NCBI RefSeq assembly: GCF_900176365.1 | Contig: NZ_FWXY01000001.1 | Location: 310,001 to 374,000, forward strand | Length of the DNA stretch: 64,000 bases | From: Desulfocicer vacuolatum DSM 3385 | GTDB lineage: Bacteria; Desulfobacterota; Desulfobacteria; Desulfobacterales; Desulfobacteraceae | Reading direction: 5' to 3' | Program-made: the position numbers and the translations under genes | Part shown: piece by piece, positions 9,630 to 17,352 of the stretch | Position numbering within the stretch: position 1 is the first letter of the stretch | Layout: each line of letters opens with the position of its first letter | Notes under the pieces: model-generated | What the model saw: the letters and a program-made list of their open reading frames with translations, nothing else | What the model was told of the DNA's origin: nothing | Databases searched by the model: none

Positions 9630-10355
9630 TCAACCCAGAATTCTGGATGCCTTGGCTTTTCCAGAATCCGTCAAAAAAAAATTTTCAAGCATACGATCCA
9701 GTTGTTCAAATGCCATTTTTTCTTCTTTATATTCTTCTTCCAGGTTGGCAATAAGATCAGCATCATACAAAACCTTAAAATTAACGGTCTCATTTTCCCT
9801 GGGGTGATGATGGTGTCCCACAATATCGCACACTTCATCAATGAGTTCTGATTTTGCCCCCAATTTTTCCAATATGCTTCTGGCAATGGGCGGGCCCTCC
9901 AGTTCCTGGTACTTGGGGGCATTGGAATTATATTTTTCCTCGGCCGATTTAATGCCGATGTCATGGAGATAGGCCGCTGCCAGAATCACAGCAAGATTTC
10001 CCTTTTCATTGCGTCCAATCTCTTCGGCATACCGAGCCACCCGCATGGCATGCCCGATGCGTCTAAAGTCAGTTTTAAAATAGCGCTTCATCTCCACTGC
10101 CACTCTATCTTTAAGGAGATCTTCCCGTTCTTTTAAAAATTCTTCTGGCAGCGTACCAATGCATTGATCTGCAAACTGGCAATAGGAAGCACATCCAAAA
10201 TCCAGATGAGGATTTACAATGCGTTTATCGCACCCTTTACATTTTCGGGCCGTATCGTCCTTGAAAAATTCAATGGAATTTCCGCACTCGGGACATGCAA
10301 TTTCAAAAATCGCTTCTTCATTCCAATATTGGGTATCCTGTCCGGGACATTTCAT
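9630..10355 (-). CDS. HD-domain phosphohydrolase-like protein with N-terminal zinc ribbon
   Basis: 241 residues. The N-terminus has CPECGN and CKGCDK (about residues 20-41), a likely zinc ribbon, followed by further Cys/His (FGCASYCQFADQC). Residues about 100-215 are an HD domain: GHAMRVARYAEEIGR, then AAYLHDIG with the defining HD pair, then GHHHHP and DADLI as further metal ligands. HD proteins hydrolyse phosphoester bonds, often of nucleotides; the substrate here is unknown. Start ATG at 10355 has GGGAGG upstream. It is the first gene of a three-gene minus-strand group with the two Fe-S proteins, separated from them by 194 bases, downstream of an FNR-like palindrome. Confidence 0.83.
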   Translation of the reverse strand: MKCPGQDTQYWNEEAIFEIACPECGNSIEFFKDDTARKCKGCDKRIVNPHLDFGCASYCQFADQCIGTLPEEFLKEREDLLKDRVAVEMKRYFKTDFRRIGHAMRVARYAEEIGRNEKGNLAVILAAAYLHDIGIKSAEEKYNSNAPKYQELEGPPIARSILEKLGAKSELIDEVCDIVGHHHHPRENETVNFKVLYDADLIANLEEEYKEEKMAFEQLDRMLENFFLTDSGKAKASRILG

Positions 10356-10699
10356 GATTGCCTCCCTGTGGTCTCTTTGTTAATCCACCCGTTGTATCCA
10401 TGGACTGTTTTCCATGTGGGCTTTTGCCTTTTAAGTCAACCCTTGGGTTTCATGGCAGCAGCAGAGGCTCTCGGCCATTGATGCTGACGTGGAATCAAAT
10501 TTAAACAACTCAATTTTTAAGATTGCCTTTCCAAGGCATGATTTGAATATAAGACATGAAAAAGCTTTTTTCCTTGATCCGGATCAAGTTTTTTATTTTT
10601 TATGGAAAATCATGGATTCATGAAGTGCACAAAATGAAACGTGCCTGCATTTACCCGGTTTAATTCGCTATCACAAAAAAACCGGGCAATATCATGGAC
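10356..10699. other. Gap between HD gene and chlI
   Basis: About 340 bases without a credible gene on either strand. The only clear signal is the FNR-type palindrome at 10573-10588, flanked by A/T-rich DNA. The leader of the HD/Fe-S operon is expected here. Confidence 0.5.
10573..10588. promoter_or_regulatory. FNR/CRP-type binding site
   Basis: The sequence contains TTGATCCGGATCAA, an exact match to the FNR consensus TTGAT-N4-ATCAA, extended to a 16-bp perfect palindrome. It lies about 220 bp upstream of the HD-domain gene and downstream of chlI. As a hairpin the stem would be only 6 bp with a CCGG loop, which makes a terminator less likely. Which promoter it serves is inferred from position only. 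Confidence 0.5.
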
Positions 10700-11752
10700 T
10701 CAGCTTGCTTTCCGGGTCCGATTCTGCTCCCGCAGGGCATTCACATCCCGGGCCACTTCCTGGAGGGGTTTGCGCCGGATGCGATGGGGAAGGGCCAGTT
10801 CCGCCCCATGTTCAATATCTTCAAGAATCACCTCGGTGCGACCATGGTAGGCCGCCAGGGTCTTGGCGGTTTTTAAAATAACAATATCCCCCCGGTGACC
10901 GTCCACCCCCACATCCAGACAAAAGGAGGCAATTTCAAACAGCAGAGAACGATCCATGGTAACCTTGGGATAAAGGGCCATGGCGGTTTCAATTTTCCGG
11001 GAAAGGGCCTGGGAATCATCCTGCCAGCGGCTGCAAAAAAGCCCGGGATCTTCATCAAAGGCTGCCCGCCGTTCCATGACAGCCACCCGATCCTCGGGAT
11101 CATGGGCACCTTCTATATTCACACACAGCCCAAAACGATCCAGCAACTGGGGCCTCAACTCCCCCTCTTCGGGATTCATGGTACCCACCAGGGTGAATTT
11201 TGCCGGATGGGAAAAAGACAGACCTTCACGTTCTATGGTGTTTACCCCCATGGCTGCAGAATCCAGCAGCACATCCACCACATGGTCATCCAGCAAATTG
11301 ACCTCATCCACATAGAGAATGCCCCGGTGGGCCGCGGCCAGGATACCGGGATCCACCCGTTTTTCTCCTTTTTTCAGGGCATGTTCCAGATCCATGGTGC
11401 CCACCACACGATCTTCAGTGGCTCCCACAGGCAATTCAATCACCTTGATGCCAGTTTTCTCCATATCCGGCCGGTTGATATTTCCTTCTTTAACAGGGCA
11501 GGCGGCCACAATGCATTCCCTACAGGTATTTCCTGTTTCCCGGCGGGACAGGCGAAAAGGACACCCCTTTACCGTGTCAATTTTGGGCAAAATTTCAGCC
11601 AGGGCCCTCACCGCCGTTGATTTCGCGGTTCCCTTTTCCCCCCGGATGAGTACCCCGGAAAGACCGGGATTGATGATATTTAAAATCAGGGCCAGTTTCA
11701 TCTGCTCCTGGCCCACGATGGCAACAAAGGGAAATGTGGCTCTTTTTTCCAT
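10700..11752 (-). CDS. chlI: Magnesium/cobalt-chelatase AAA+ ATPase subunit I
   Basis: 350 residues, the usual ChlI/BchI length. It has Walker [10 protein letters not shown] (about 38-46), Walker [13 protein letters not shown] (about 145-156), [16 protein letters not shown] (sensor and arginine-finger region), and the C-terminal HRIRRKPLQ block. A Cys-rich insert (CPF...CRECIVAAC, about 64-85) could bind a metal; a comparable insert is present in ChlD. The I subunit powers metal insertion by a large H/CobN subunit together with a D subunit. No chlorophyll genes are present, while cobN and chlD are nearby and riboswitch-controlled, so a cobalt or other tetrapyrrole chelatase is more likely than a magnesium one. 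SD AAAGGAGA is native and lies just outside the repeat block that separates it from chlD. Confidence 0.9.
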   Translation of the reverse strand: MEKRATFPFVAIVGQEQMKLALILNIINPGLSGVLIRGEKGTAKSTAVRALAEILPKIDTVKGCPFRLSRRETGNTCRECIVAACPVKEGNINRPDMEKTGIKVIELPVGATEDRVVGTMDLEHALKKGEKRVDPGILAAAHRGILYVDEVNLLDDHVVDVLLDSAAMGVNTIEREGLSFSHPAKFTLVGTMNPEEGELRPQLLDRFGLCVNIEGAHDPEDRVAVMERRAAFDEDPGLFCSRWQDDSQALSRKIETAMALYPKVTMDRSLLFEIASFCLDVGVDGHRGDIVILKTAKTLAAYHGRTEVILEDIEHGAELALPHRIRRKPLQEVARDVNALREQNRTRKAS

Positions 11753-11776
11753 GAAATTTTCTCCTTTTTATTTTTT

Positions 11777-11907
11777 GTAAATATTCGGCTTGGTCGTGTA
11801 AATGTTTGGCAAGTGCCCCATATTCGTTTAGTTGGGACTGCGTAGCATACTATTGCTATGTGAGCAGGCCCAAATGAGTGAAGATGGGGTGCTTGCCGAA
11901 TATTTAC
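11777..11907 (+). repeat. Family A repeat, copy A1
   Basis: 131 bp bounded by perfect 12-bp inverted repeats, GTAAATATTCGG and CCGAATATTTAC. Internally it is an imperfect palindrome (GCCCCATATTC near the left, GAAGATGGGGTGC near the right). A2 at 16868-16998 is the same length and highly similar in the opposite orientation; A3 is truncated. The small size and terminal inverted repeats suggest a MITE-like element mobilised in trans. Confidence 0.8.
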
Positions 11908-11916
11908 TATTTTTTT

Positions 11917-12008
11917 ATGAAATACTCTACAGATCAGGGGCGTATTTCATGCTTCGTTGTGGGCAGAGCCGGATCAGAACACGGTCTGCCCATGGCAGTT
12001 TTTATATA
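11917..12008 (-). repeat. Family B repeat, copy B1
   Basis: Begins TATGAAATACTC and includes the second hairpin half GTGGGCAGAGCCGGATCAGA...CGGTCTGCCCATGG. Same element as B5 at 58213, where the ATG of this repeat is used as a start codon. It directly follows A1. Confidence 0.7.
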
Positions 12009-12126
12009 CAAAGCAGGTACTGGGTGCTGGGTATTAGGTACTGGATGTTCACAGTAACTACTTTTTCATTGTTCGTTGTGGCTGGTGTTCATAGCCATGT
12101 ATGTTTATTAAAATATTTACTTTCGG

Positions 12127-12288
12127 GCAACCACAGCAGAGCCGCCCCCCGATGGGCAATAGGAACCGGACAATTGAGCTGTCTACAGTTCCGGTCCGGG
12201 ACCATTGCCCGTCGGGGGGGCGGCGGCGGTATAATACCACTTGGCTCCGCGTCTACGACCCCATATTTGTTGTGTCCGACAGGACATG
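12127..12288 (+). repeat. Family C repeat, copy C1
   Basis: About 160 bp. The core is a long imperfect hairpin: the arm GCCGCCCCCCGATGGGCAAT faces ATTGCCCGTCGGGGGG about 50 bp later. A conserved tail follows (TTGGCTCCGCGTCTACGACC). C2 at 29442-29594 is nearly identical in the opposite orientation. Confidence 0.8.
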
Positions 12289-12311
12289 TGGGTTATATGA
12301 AACTCCAATAC

Positions 12312-12360
12312 ACTCCTGGGCCGGGGCCATTACCCCTCGGGGGGCGGCATAATACCATTC
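12312..12360 (+). repeat. Family C fragment
   Basis: Resembles the right arm and following bases of C1 (GGGCCATTACCCCTCGGGGG, then GGCATAATACCATT). It lies directly after C1 and abuts the chlD stop codon, so it is probably a decayed partial duplication. Confidence 0.55.
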
Positions 12361-14421
12361 TCAATATCCAACAGATTTCTCCCCGGTGGCACCATGAACC
12401 AGATCCACCAGGGATTCAGCCTTTAAATCATCTATTTTGCAATATTCAGCCCGGGCCGCCAGGGCCAGCTTCCGGGCAATACCAAAGGTGACAATGCCCT
12501 GGGGCTCGGTGTCCACAACAATGTACTGAACCCGGTCATCATCCCCCATGATTGATGCAAATTTCAGGGCTTCTTCCACAGGTTTTTCCCAGCCCATGGC
12601 CACATTGGATTTTCCATCGGTGATAATCAACACAATGGGACGGATGGCAGGATCTTTTAACAAGGCAGCAGAAACCAGACGATGGGTCTGGTCCAGGCCG
12701 GCGGAAAGGGGGGTTCGTCCCCCCACGGGCATCTCCTTTAAATAGTGGGCCGCAAGTTCAATGGAAGCTGTGGGGGGCAGATTGACAACGGCCTCGTTCT
12801 TGCGAAAAGATAGCATGGCCACCCGGTCTCTTTTCTGGTAGGCATCCAGAAGAAGGGAGAGAATGGCCCCTTTGGAGGCTGCCATGCGGCCCCGGGAACC
12901 CATGGAACCACTGGCATCCACACTGAAAACCAAAAAATTGCCCATGCGTTTTTCCCTGATCTTTTCCCGAATATCCTGGGATTTCAGTGCAATGGTCATC
13001 CCCGGGGGAATGGTGCGGGTGGCCTGAAAAGGGGCCGCAGCCCGCAGGGTGGCATCCAATGCCACATCATTATTATGGCGTTTCATACTGCTTTTCACAT
13101 AACGTCCCTGCTTTTGGGAAACCCGACTGCGTGAGCGCTTACCAGACCCCCTTCGCATTTGACGATCCTTGGGAGAACTGATTTTTTTCACCTGAAATGT
13201 GGCTCCAATCTCAAAAATCTGATCTCCACCGGTATCCTTGTCCGATGGGGACTCTTCCCTGTCCTTATCCCTGGAAGATTCAGGAAGCGATGGAGGGGAT
13301 AAAGCATCTTCTCTGGAGGAATCGTCCCGGGGAGATGATGTCTCATCATCCCGGGGAGGTGGGGGGGCCGTTTCCTGCTCTTGTTTTTCTTCTTCCCGGG
13401 ATTGCTCATTTTCCCGGGAGTCATTGTCCGCTTCCGGCGGTTCCGGCGGCGGTGGCGGAGGGGCAGCATCCCGTTTCCGGTGAAGCAGCACAAAAGGTGC
13501 CACCCGGGAAATATCCTCCACTTCCACCCGGATCCGGCCCTCCAGGGCAGCATGGGCCCGGGCTGCCTGTTCCATGACAATATCAGCCCGGTGCCCTGCC
13601 ACATTGTTGGTGGCGCACAACTCTGCAATAAAACCTCTGAGCTCTTGTTTGACGCCCACCCGGGGCAGGATATCCCGGGCTTCAATAATTTTCCGGGCCA
13701 ACTCCAGGCGCTGCACCTCATGGGCTTTTCTAAATGCTGCAGGATCGTTGTCATAGGCTTCCCGCTGCTCCATAAGGGTCATGCGGACCTCGGGATCTTT
13801 TTCCGATTCAACTTCCACACAAAGCCCCAGACGATCCAGCAGCTGGGGTCTTAAATCCCCCTCTTCAGGGTTCATGGTTCCCACCATTATGAACCGGGCC
13901 GGATGATAAAAAGAGAGCCCCTCACGTTCAATGCGATTCTCCCCGGAGGACGCCGCATCCAGGATAATATCCACGATGTGATCATCCAGCAGATTAATTT
14001 CATCCACATAGAGTATCCCCCGGTGGGCCTGGGCCAGAAGTCCGGGTAATAATACCTTTTTACCCTCTTTAACAGCCCTGTTGAAATCCATCCCCCCTGC
14101 CACCCTGTCTTCGGTGGCATTTAAAGGAAGGGTCACCACCCGCTGGGAACGAAGGTGTGTCTGGAATTTTTGTCTTTTTTGTTGACAGTCATCACACAAC
14201 ACCTCTCCTCCAGGATCACAGCTGAAGGGACAGTCTGAAACCACCTCAATGGGATAGAGCAGATCTGCCAGTCCCCGGACAATGGTTGATTTGGCAGTTC
14301 CCTTTTCACCACGAATGAGCACGCCCCCCACACCGGGATGAACGGCGTTGAGCATCAAGGCAAGTTTGAGATCCTCCTGGCCCACAATGGCTGAAAACGG
14401 AAAAACGTCATTGAAAATCAT
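12361..14421 (-). CDS. chlD: Chelatase subunit D: AAA+ domain plus von Willebrand A domain
   Basis: 686 residues with the ChlD/BchD layout. An N-terminal AAA+ module has GEKGTAKST (about 37-45), a Cys-rich insert (DCPFSCDPGG...CDDC) and YVDEINLLDDH. A low-complexity linker rich in Pro, Glu, Asp, Arg and Ser spans about 320-430. The C-terminal VWA domain carries the MIDAS residues DASGSMGS (about 500), GGRTPLS (about 569) and ITDGKS (about 600). The D subunit bridges the I-subunit hexamer and the large CobN/H subunit. Its mRNA leader contains cobalamin riboswitch 1 and a terminator, so synthesis should fall when cobalamin is plentiful. With chlI downstream and cobN at 25.4 kb all three chelatase-type subunits are in the window. 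Confidence 0.9.
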   Translation of the reverse strand: MIFNDVFPFSAIVGQEDLKLALMLNAVHPGVGGVLIRGEKGTAKSTIVRGLADLLYPIEVVSDCPFSCDPGGEVLCDDCQQKRQKFQTHLRSQRVVTLPLNATEDRVAGGMDFNRAVKEGKKVLLPGLLAQAHRGILYVDEINLLDDHIVDIILDAASSGENRIEREGLSFYHPARFIMVGTMNPEEGDLRPQLLDRLGLCVEVESEKDPEVRMTLMEQREAYDNDPAAFRKAHEVQRLELARKIIEARDILPRVGVKQELRGFIAELCATNNVAGHRADIVMEQAARAHAALEGRIRVEVEDISRVAPFVLLHRKRDAAPPPPPPEPPEADNDSRENEQSREEEKQEQETAPPPPRDDETSSPRDDSSREDALSPPSLPESSRDKDREESPSDKDTGGDQIFEIGATFQVKKISSPKDRQMRRGSGKRSRSRVSQKQGRYVKSSMKRHNNDVALDATLRAAAPFQATRTIPPGMTIALKSQDIREKIREKRMGNFLVFSVDASGSMGSRGRMAASKGAILSLLLDAYQKRDRVAMLSFRKNEAVVNLPPTASIELAAHYLKEMPVGGRTPLSAGLDQTHRLVSAALLKDPAIRPIVLIITDGKSNVAMGWEKPVEEALKFASIMGDDDRVQYIVVDTEPQGIVTFGIARKLALAARAEYCKIDDLKAESLVDLVHGATGEKSVGY

Positions 14422-14519
14422 TCCTTTCCCTCATATTCTCTCAAGCAACACAATGGAATACACCTGATCCTGTTCATCAAAGCGGATATCCAAAAATTGA
14501 GATATGCTTTTTAGGCCCG

Positions 14520-14563
14520 TAAAAACAAAAATCCACGGACCGATTAATTCAATCCGTGGATTT
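14520..14563 (-). terminator. Riboswitch-1 expression-platform terminator
   Basis: On the minus strand an 11-bp stem (AAATCCACGGA facing TCCGTGGATTT) is followed by a T-rich run (TTTTTGTTTTT). It lies between the cobalamin aptamer and chlD. An almost identical hairpin is present in the leader of riboswitch 2 (35942-35980), which suggests a shared regulatory platform. Confidence 0.75.
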
Positions 14564-14621
14564 CCCTTTTTATCCATTAGACCACTGACTTGTATGCACT
14601 CCCATGCATTACAGTCCTTAT

Positions 14622-14822
14622 TGTCCAGGCAGGTCTTCTGACTTTCGGATCATCCGCTTCACCGCGCCTTCCCGGACCGTTGGAAACAAAAAATAACAGC
14701 TTTTGTTTTCAACGCTTCCAGTGACATCATGCGGTGTTTGTCCCCGATTACAGCGATGGGCTCGCTCCCGATTTTCACGGGATTCCCTTTTCAGCCAATG
14801 GCACCTGAAACAGGTGCAAAAT
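14622..14822 (-). promoter_or_regulatory. Cobalamin riboswitch 1
   Basis: On the minus strand, in order: an outer hairpin (GCACCTG/CAGGTGC), AGGGAATCCCGTGAAAATC, GGGAGCGAGCCCATCGCTGTAA, a GTCACTGG...GGGAAGGCGCGG segment, and the closing GTCAGAAGACCTGCCTGG. This is the ordered motif set of the AdoCbl riboswitch family. It precedes chlD on the same strand. Confidence 0.92.
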
Positions 14823-14961
14823 TATCCAAATCACCCCAAACTGTCAATATCTTAATTATCATGAAAGGCAAAAACCGGGCATGAAATATCCCAATTAATC
14901 ATGCAGACAATTCATATAACGGGCATCTCCTGTGGAACACAACGAATATTGGAAAAAAATT

Positions 14962-16542
14962 TTAGTTGAACCTGTTTTCCCTTGTCATCTTCAACATTTT
15001 ATAGGTCGAGACTATAAATGCGATACTGACAAAGAAAAATGGCCCACCTAAAACAATTGCAAGACTCTTGATTGCAGCAAATCCCCCCGTCAATTGGAAA
15101 AGGATACCGGTTAGACCAATAATTGCTCCCCAGAGAAGTCTCATGGCAATGGATGGATTAAAAGACCCTTTTGTCATCTGCATTGCGATGAAAAAGGATG
15201 CAGAATCCGCAGTTGTAACAGCAAAAATAATAAGGTTGGTAAGAACGATAAGGCTCAACCACCATCCTCCCTTCATACTTCCAAGGAGAAGATATATACC
15301 TGCTTCATTGTTCAGCTGAACTTTTTCCCAAAGTGGAACGATTCCACTTACATCGGCATAGGTGGCGGAGCCGCCCCAGATACAAAACCATAAAACAGTA
15401 AGAATCATGGGGACAACCATAACCCCCACAACAAATTCTTTTAATGTTCTGCCCCGTGAAATACGGGCAATAAATCCACCACAAAACGGAATATAGGAGA
15501 TGTACCATAACCAATAAAATACAACCCACCAGCCAAGCCATTCCCTTTGTTTGAGACCTTCAACATCACTCCAGAAGGAAAATTCAACCAATTTTGTTAC
15601 ATAATCACCTGTCATCTGTGTGATCATATTCAGAAGGTAATTTGTTGGAGCAGGCCCCCAAAAAAGTATTATTAAAAGAAGAATACCGGCAAGCGTCATA
15701 TTGGTTTGACTTAAAATTTTTATTCCCTTTTCAACACCACTTGCAGCACTTATGACATAAGCAGCAATAAGAAAAAGCATAAGGATTATTTTTCCGACAT
15801 TATCAAGCTGGACACCAAAGATCTGGTTAATTCCAAAACTTATGGAGGCAACGCCAAGTCCCATCATTGTGGCAGTTCCGCCAATGGTTCCAAGGGCTCC
15901 AAGGCCATCTGCAAGTCGTCCCCAAATACTTGAATTGCATCTGTCTCCAAGTATTCCGTAAAGGCCGGTGGCAACGGTCATTGGTTTTCCAAGCCTGTAG
16001 GCCGGGTAAGCAATGGCCCATCCGGCAACGACAAAAAGAGCCCAACCATGCAGGCCCCAGTCCAGAAGGGTGAGATGGATGGCCCTGGGAATACCGGCTG
16101 CAGTTCCTGTAAGACCGGCATCAGCAATATAGGGGGCTTTATATAAGTGAATTAAAGGTTCTGTCACGCTGTAAAAGACGAATCCAATACCAAGACCACA
16201 ACTAAACAGCATTGCGATCCATGCTGAAAATGAAAAATCGGGAATATCATCTTCCTTTCCAAGCTTAATATCGGCATATGGGCTGAAGATAAGATAAATA
16301 CAAAAGAAAAGTGTAAATCCCACCCCCAAAAGAATGGCCCAGCTAAAGTTAAATATCATAAAGTTACGGGCTGTGATAAATGTCTTTTCAGTTTCTTTTG
16401 GGAATGCAACGGCACAGATTAGAATGATGAGAAAAAAGGTGAGAACCGGCCAGAAAAGTTTTGGATCATAACCCTTTAATATTTTTTCCATCAGGCCTTT
16501 GGTTTGTTGGGTTTTGCTTTGAACTGCTGATGTGGTCGACAT
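14962..16542 (-). CDS. BCCT-family betaine/carnitine/choline transporter
   Basis: 526 residues with about 12 membrane helices. It carries BCCT hallmarks: GCGLGIGFVFYSVTEPL, LDWGLHGWALFV, the signature WVVFYWLWYISYIPF followed by GGFIARISRGRT, and GSMKGGWWLSL near the C-terminus. BCCT proteins import betaine, choline or carnitine by sodium or proton symport, or as antiporters. SD AAAGGAG precedes the ATG. It is a single gene on the minus strand. Betaine uptake would fit osmoprotection in a marine organism or corrinoid-dependent demethylation, but no methyltransferase gene is in the window, so substrate and role are open. Confidence 0.92.
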   Translation of the reverse strand: MSTTSAVQSKTQQTKGLMEKILKGYDPKLFWPVLTFFLIILICAVAFPKETEKTFITARNFMIFNFSWAILLGVGFTLFFCIYLIFSPYADIKLGKEDDIPDFSFSAWIAMLFSCGLGIGFVFYSVTEPLIHLYKAPYIADAGLTGTAAGIPRAIHLTLLDWGLHGWALFVVAGWAIAYPAYRLGKPMTVATGLYGILGDRCNSSIWGRLADGLGALGTIGGTATMMGLGVASISFGINQIFGVQLDNVGKIILMLFLIAAYVISAASGVEKGIKILSQTNMTLAGILLLIILFWGPAPTNYLLNMITQMTGDYVTKLVEFSFWSDVEGLKQREWLGWWVVFYWLWYISYIPFCGGFIARISRGRTLKEFVVGVMVVPMILTVLWFCIWGGSATYADVSGIVPLWEKVQLNNEAGIYLLLGSMKGGWWLSLIVLTNLIIFAVTTADSASFFIAMQMTKGSFNPSIAMRLLWGAIIGLTGILFQLTGGFAAIKSLAIVLGGPFFFVSIAFIVSTYKMLKMTRENRFN

Positions 16543-17352
16543 ATGAAACTCCTTTGATTGATAATGGTATTACTCTTTCTCAGGATATTATTTGTTCAAC
16601 AATTATTTACTTTTTTCAGGATTTAACTCACAGCTATCCCTCCATGGTTGTTAGCCCTCCGCCCGTGGCGATTTATGCCGCCTTCCGGGACAATGCTATC
16701 ATGTACGAAAATGGATTGTTTCGCGAATATGGCGAACTGAGATATTCTCTTGGAAATGATAGAAGAGCGGAGCGTACTGTTAAAATTTGAAATGAATTTC
16801 CGACAAAATAATTTCCGGCAGATCAAGCATAAAATCTGGGATTACTTTGCTTTCTGTGAAACAAAAAGTAAATATTCAGTCAGCACCCCATCTTCACCTG
16901 TTTTGGTCTGCGCACCGAGTATTAGTATGCTGCGCAGCCCCAAACAGGCGAATATGAGGCACTGCCCAAACATTTACATAACCAAACCGAATATTTACAA
17001 CAAAAAAAAACTAAGGGTAAGAGGATGAAGAAATCCGAATAATTTAATGATAGTATCCGGATTAAATTTTGATCGCATTGTCAAAGAACCAACAGTACCA
17101 ATGCAAAGAGTTAACCGGACAGCGCTAAATATTAATCTCATTTTTAATTTTAAAAACCTGTTTTTCTTGAAAACATATCAAGAATGATGCATAGATTCAG
17201 ATACTTATTAGTTTTATCATGCAGATAAAAATCATCAAAAAATATTTAAAAAAAACTTAATTCACATGGCGCAGTGATGCCGTCGCGCATCAACCTGAAT
17301 CAAACGATTCATTATTGCATAACAAAAGCTCAATCTTATCAATGTCTTTTAC
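16543..17352. other. Gap upstream of the BCCT gene with repeats
   Basis: About 800 bases without a credible gene. It holds a family B-like fragment near 16638-16676 (CCGCCCGTGGCG) and the complete family A copy A2 at 16868-16998. 17000-17350 is A/T-rich with no clear feature. The BCCT promoter should lie just upstream of 16542. Confidence 0.55.
16868..16998 (-). repeat. Family A repeat, copy A2
   Basis: 131 bp, the same length as A1, reverse orientation. Ends are GTAAATATTCAG and CCGAATATTTAC. The internal CACCCCATCTTCACCTGTTT and CAGGCGAATATGAGGCACTG arms correspond to the A1 arms. The GTAAATGTTTGG (reverse-complement) sub-end is conserved. Confidence 0.8.

Larger units (their letters stand above)
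11753..12360. other. Repeat island between chlD and chlI
   Basis: The roughly 600 bases between chlD and chlI consist almost entirely of dispersed repeats: A1 (11777-11907), B1 (11917-12008), C1 (12127-12288) and a C fragment (12312-12360) that ends next to the chlD stop. Between B1 and C1, 12015-12045 shows short imperfect direct repeats (GGTACTGG, GTGCTGG, GTATTAGG, GTACTGG). I see no gene. The RNA would be highly structured and could separate chlI expression from chlD. Confidence 0.75.

Noticed and set aside
10573-10588. Terminator for chlI
   Set aside because: Stem of 6 bp with a 4-base loop; on the minus strand it is followed by A residues, not a T-run.
11777-12360. CRISPR array or tandem repeat array
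   Set aside because: The repeats are different families, each once or twice, without regular spacers.
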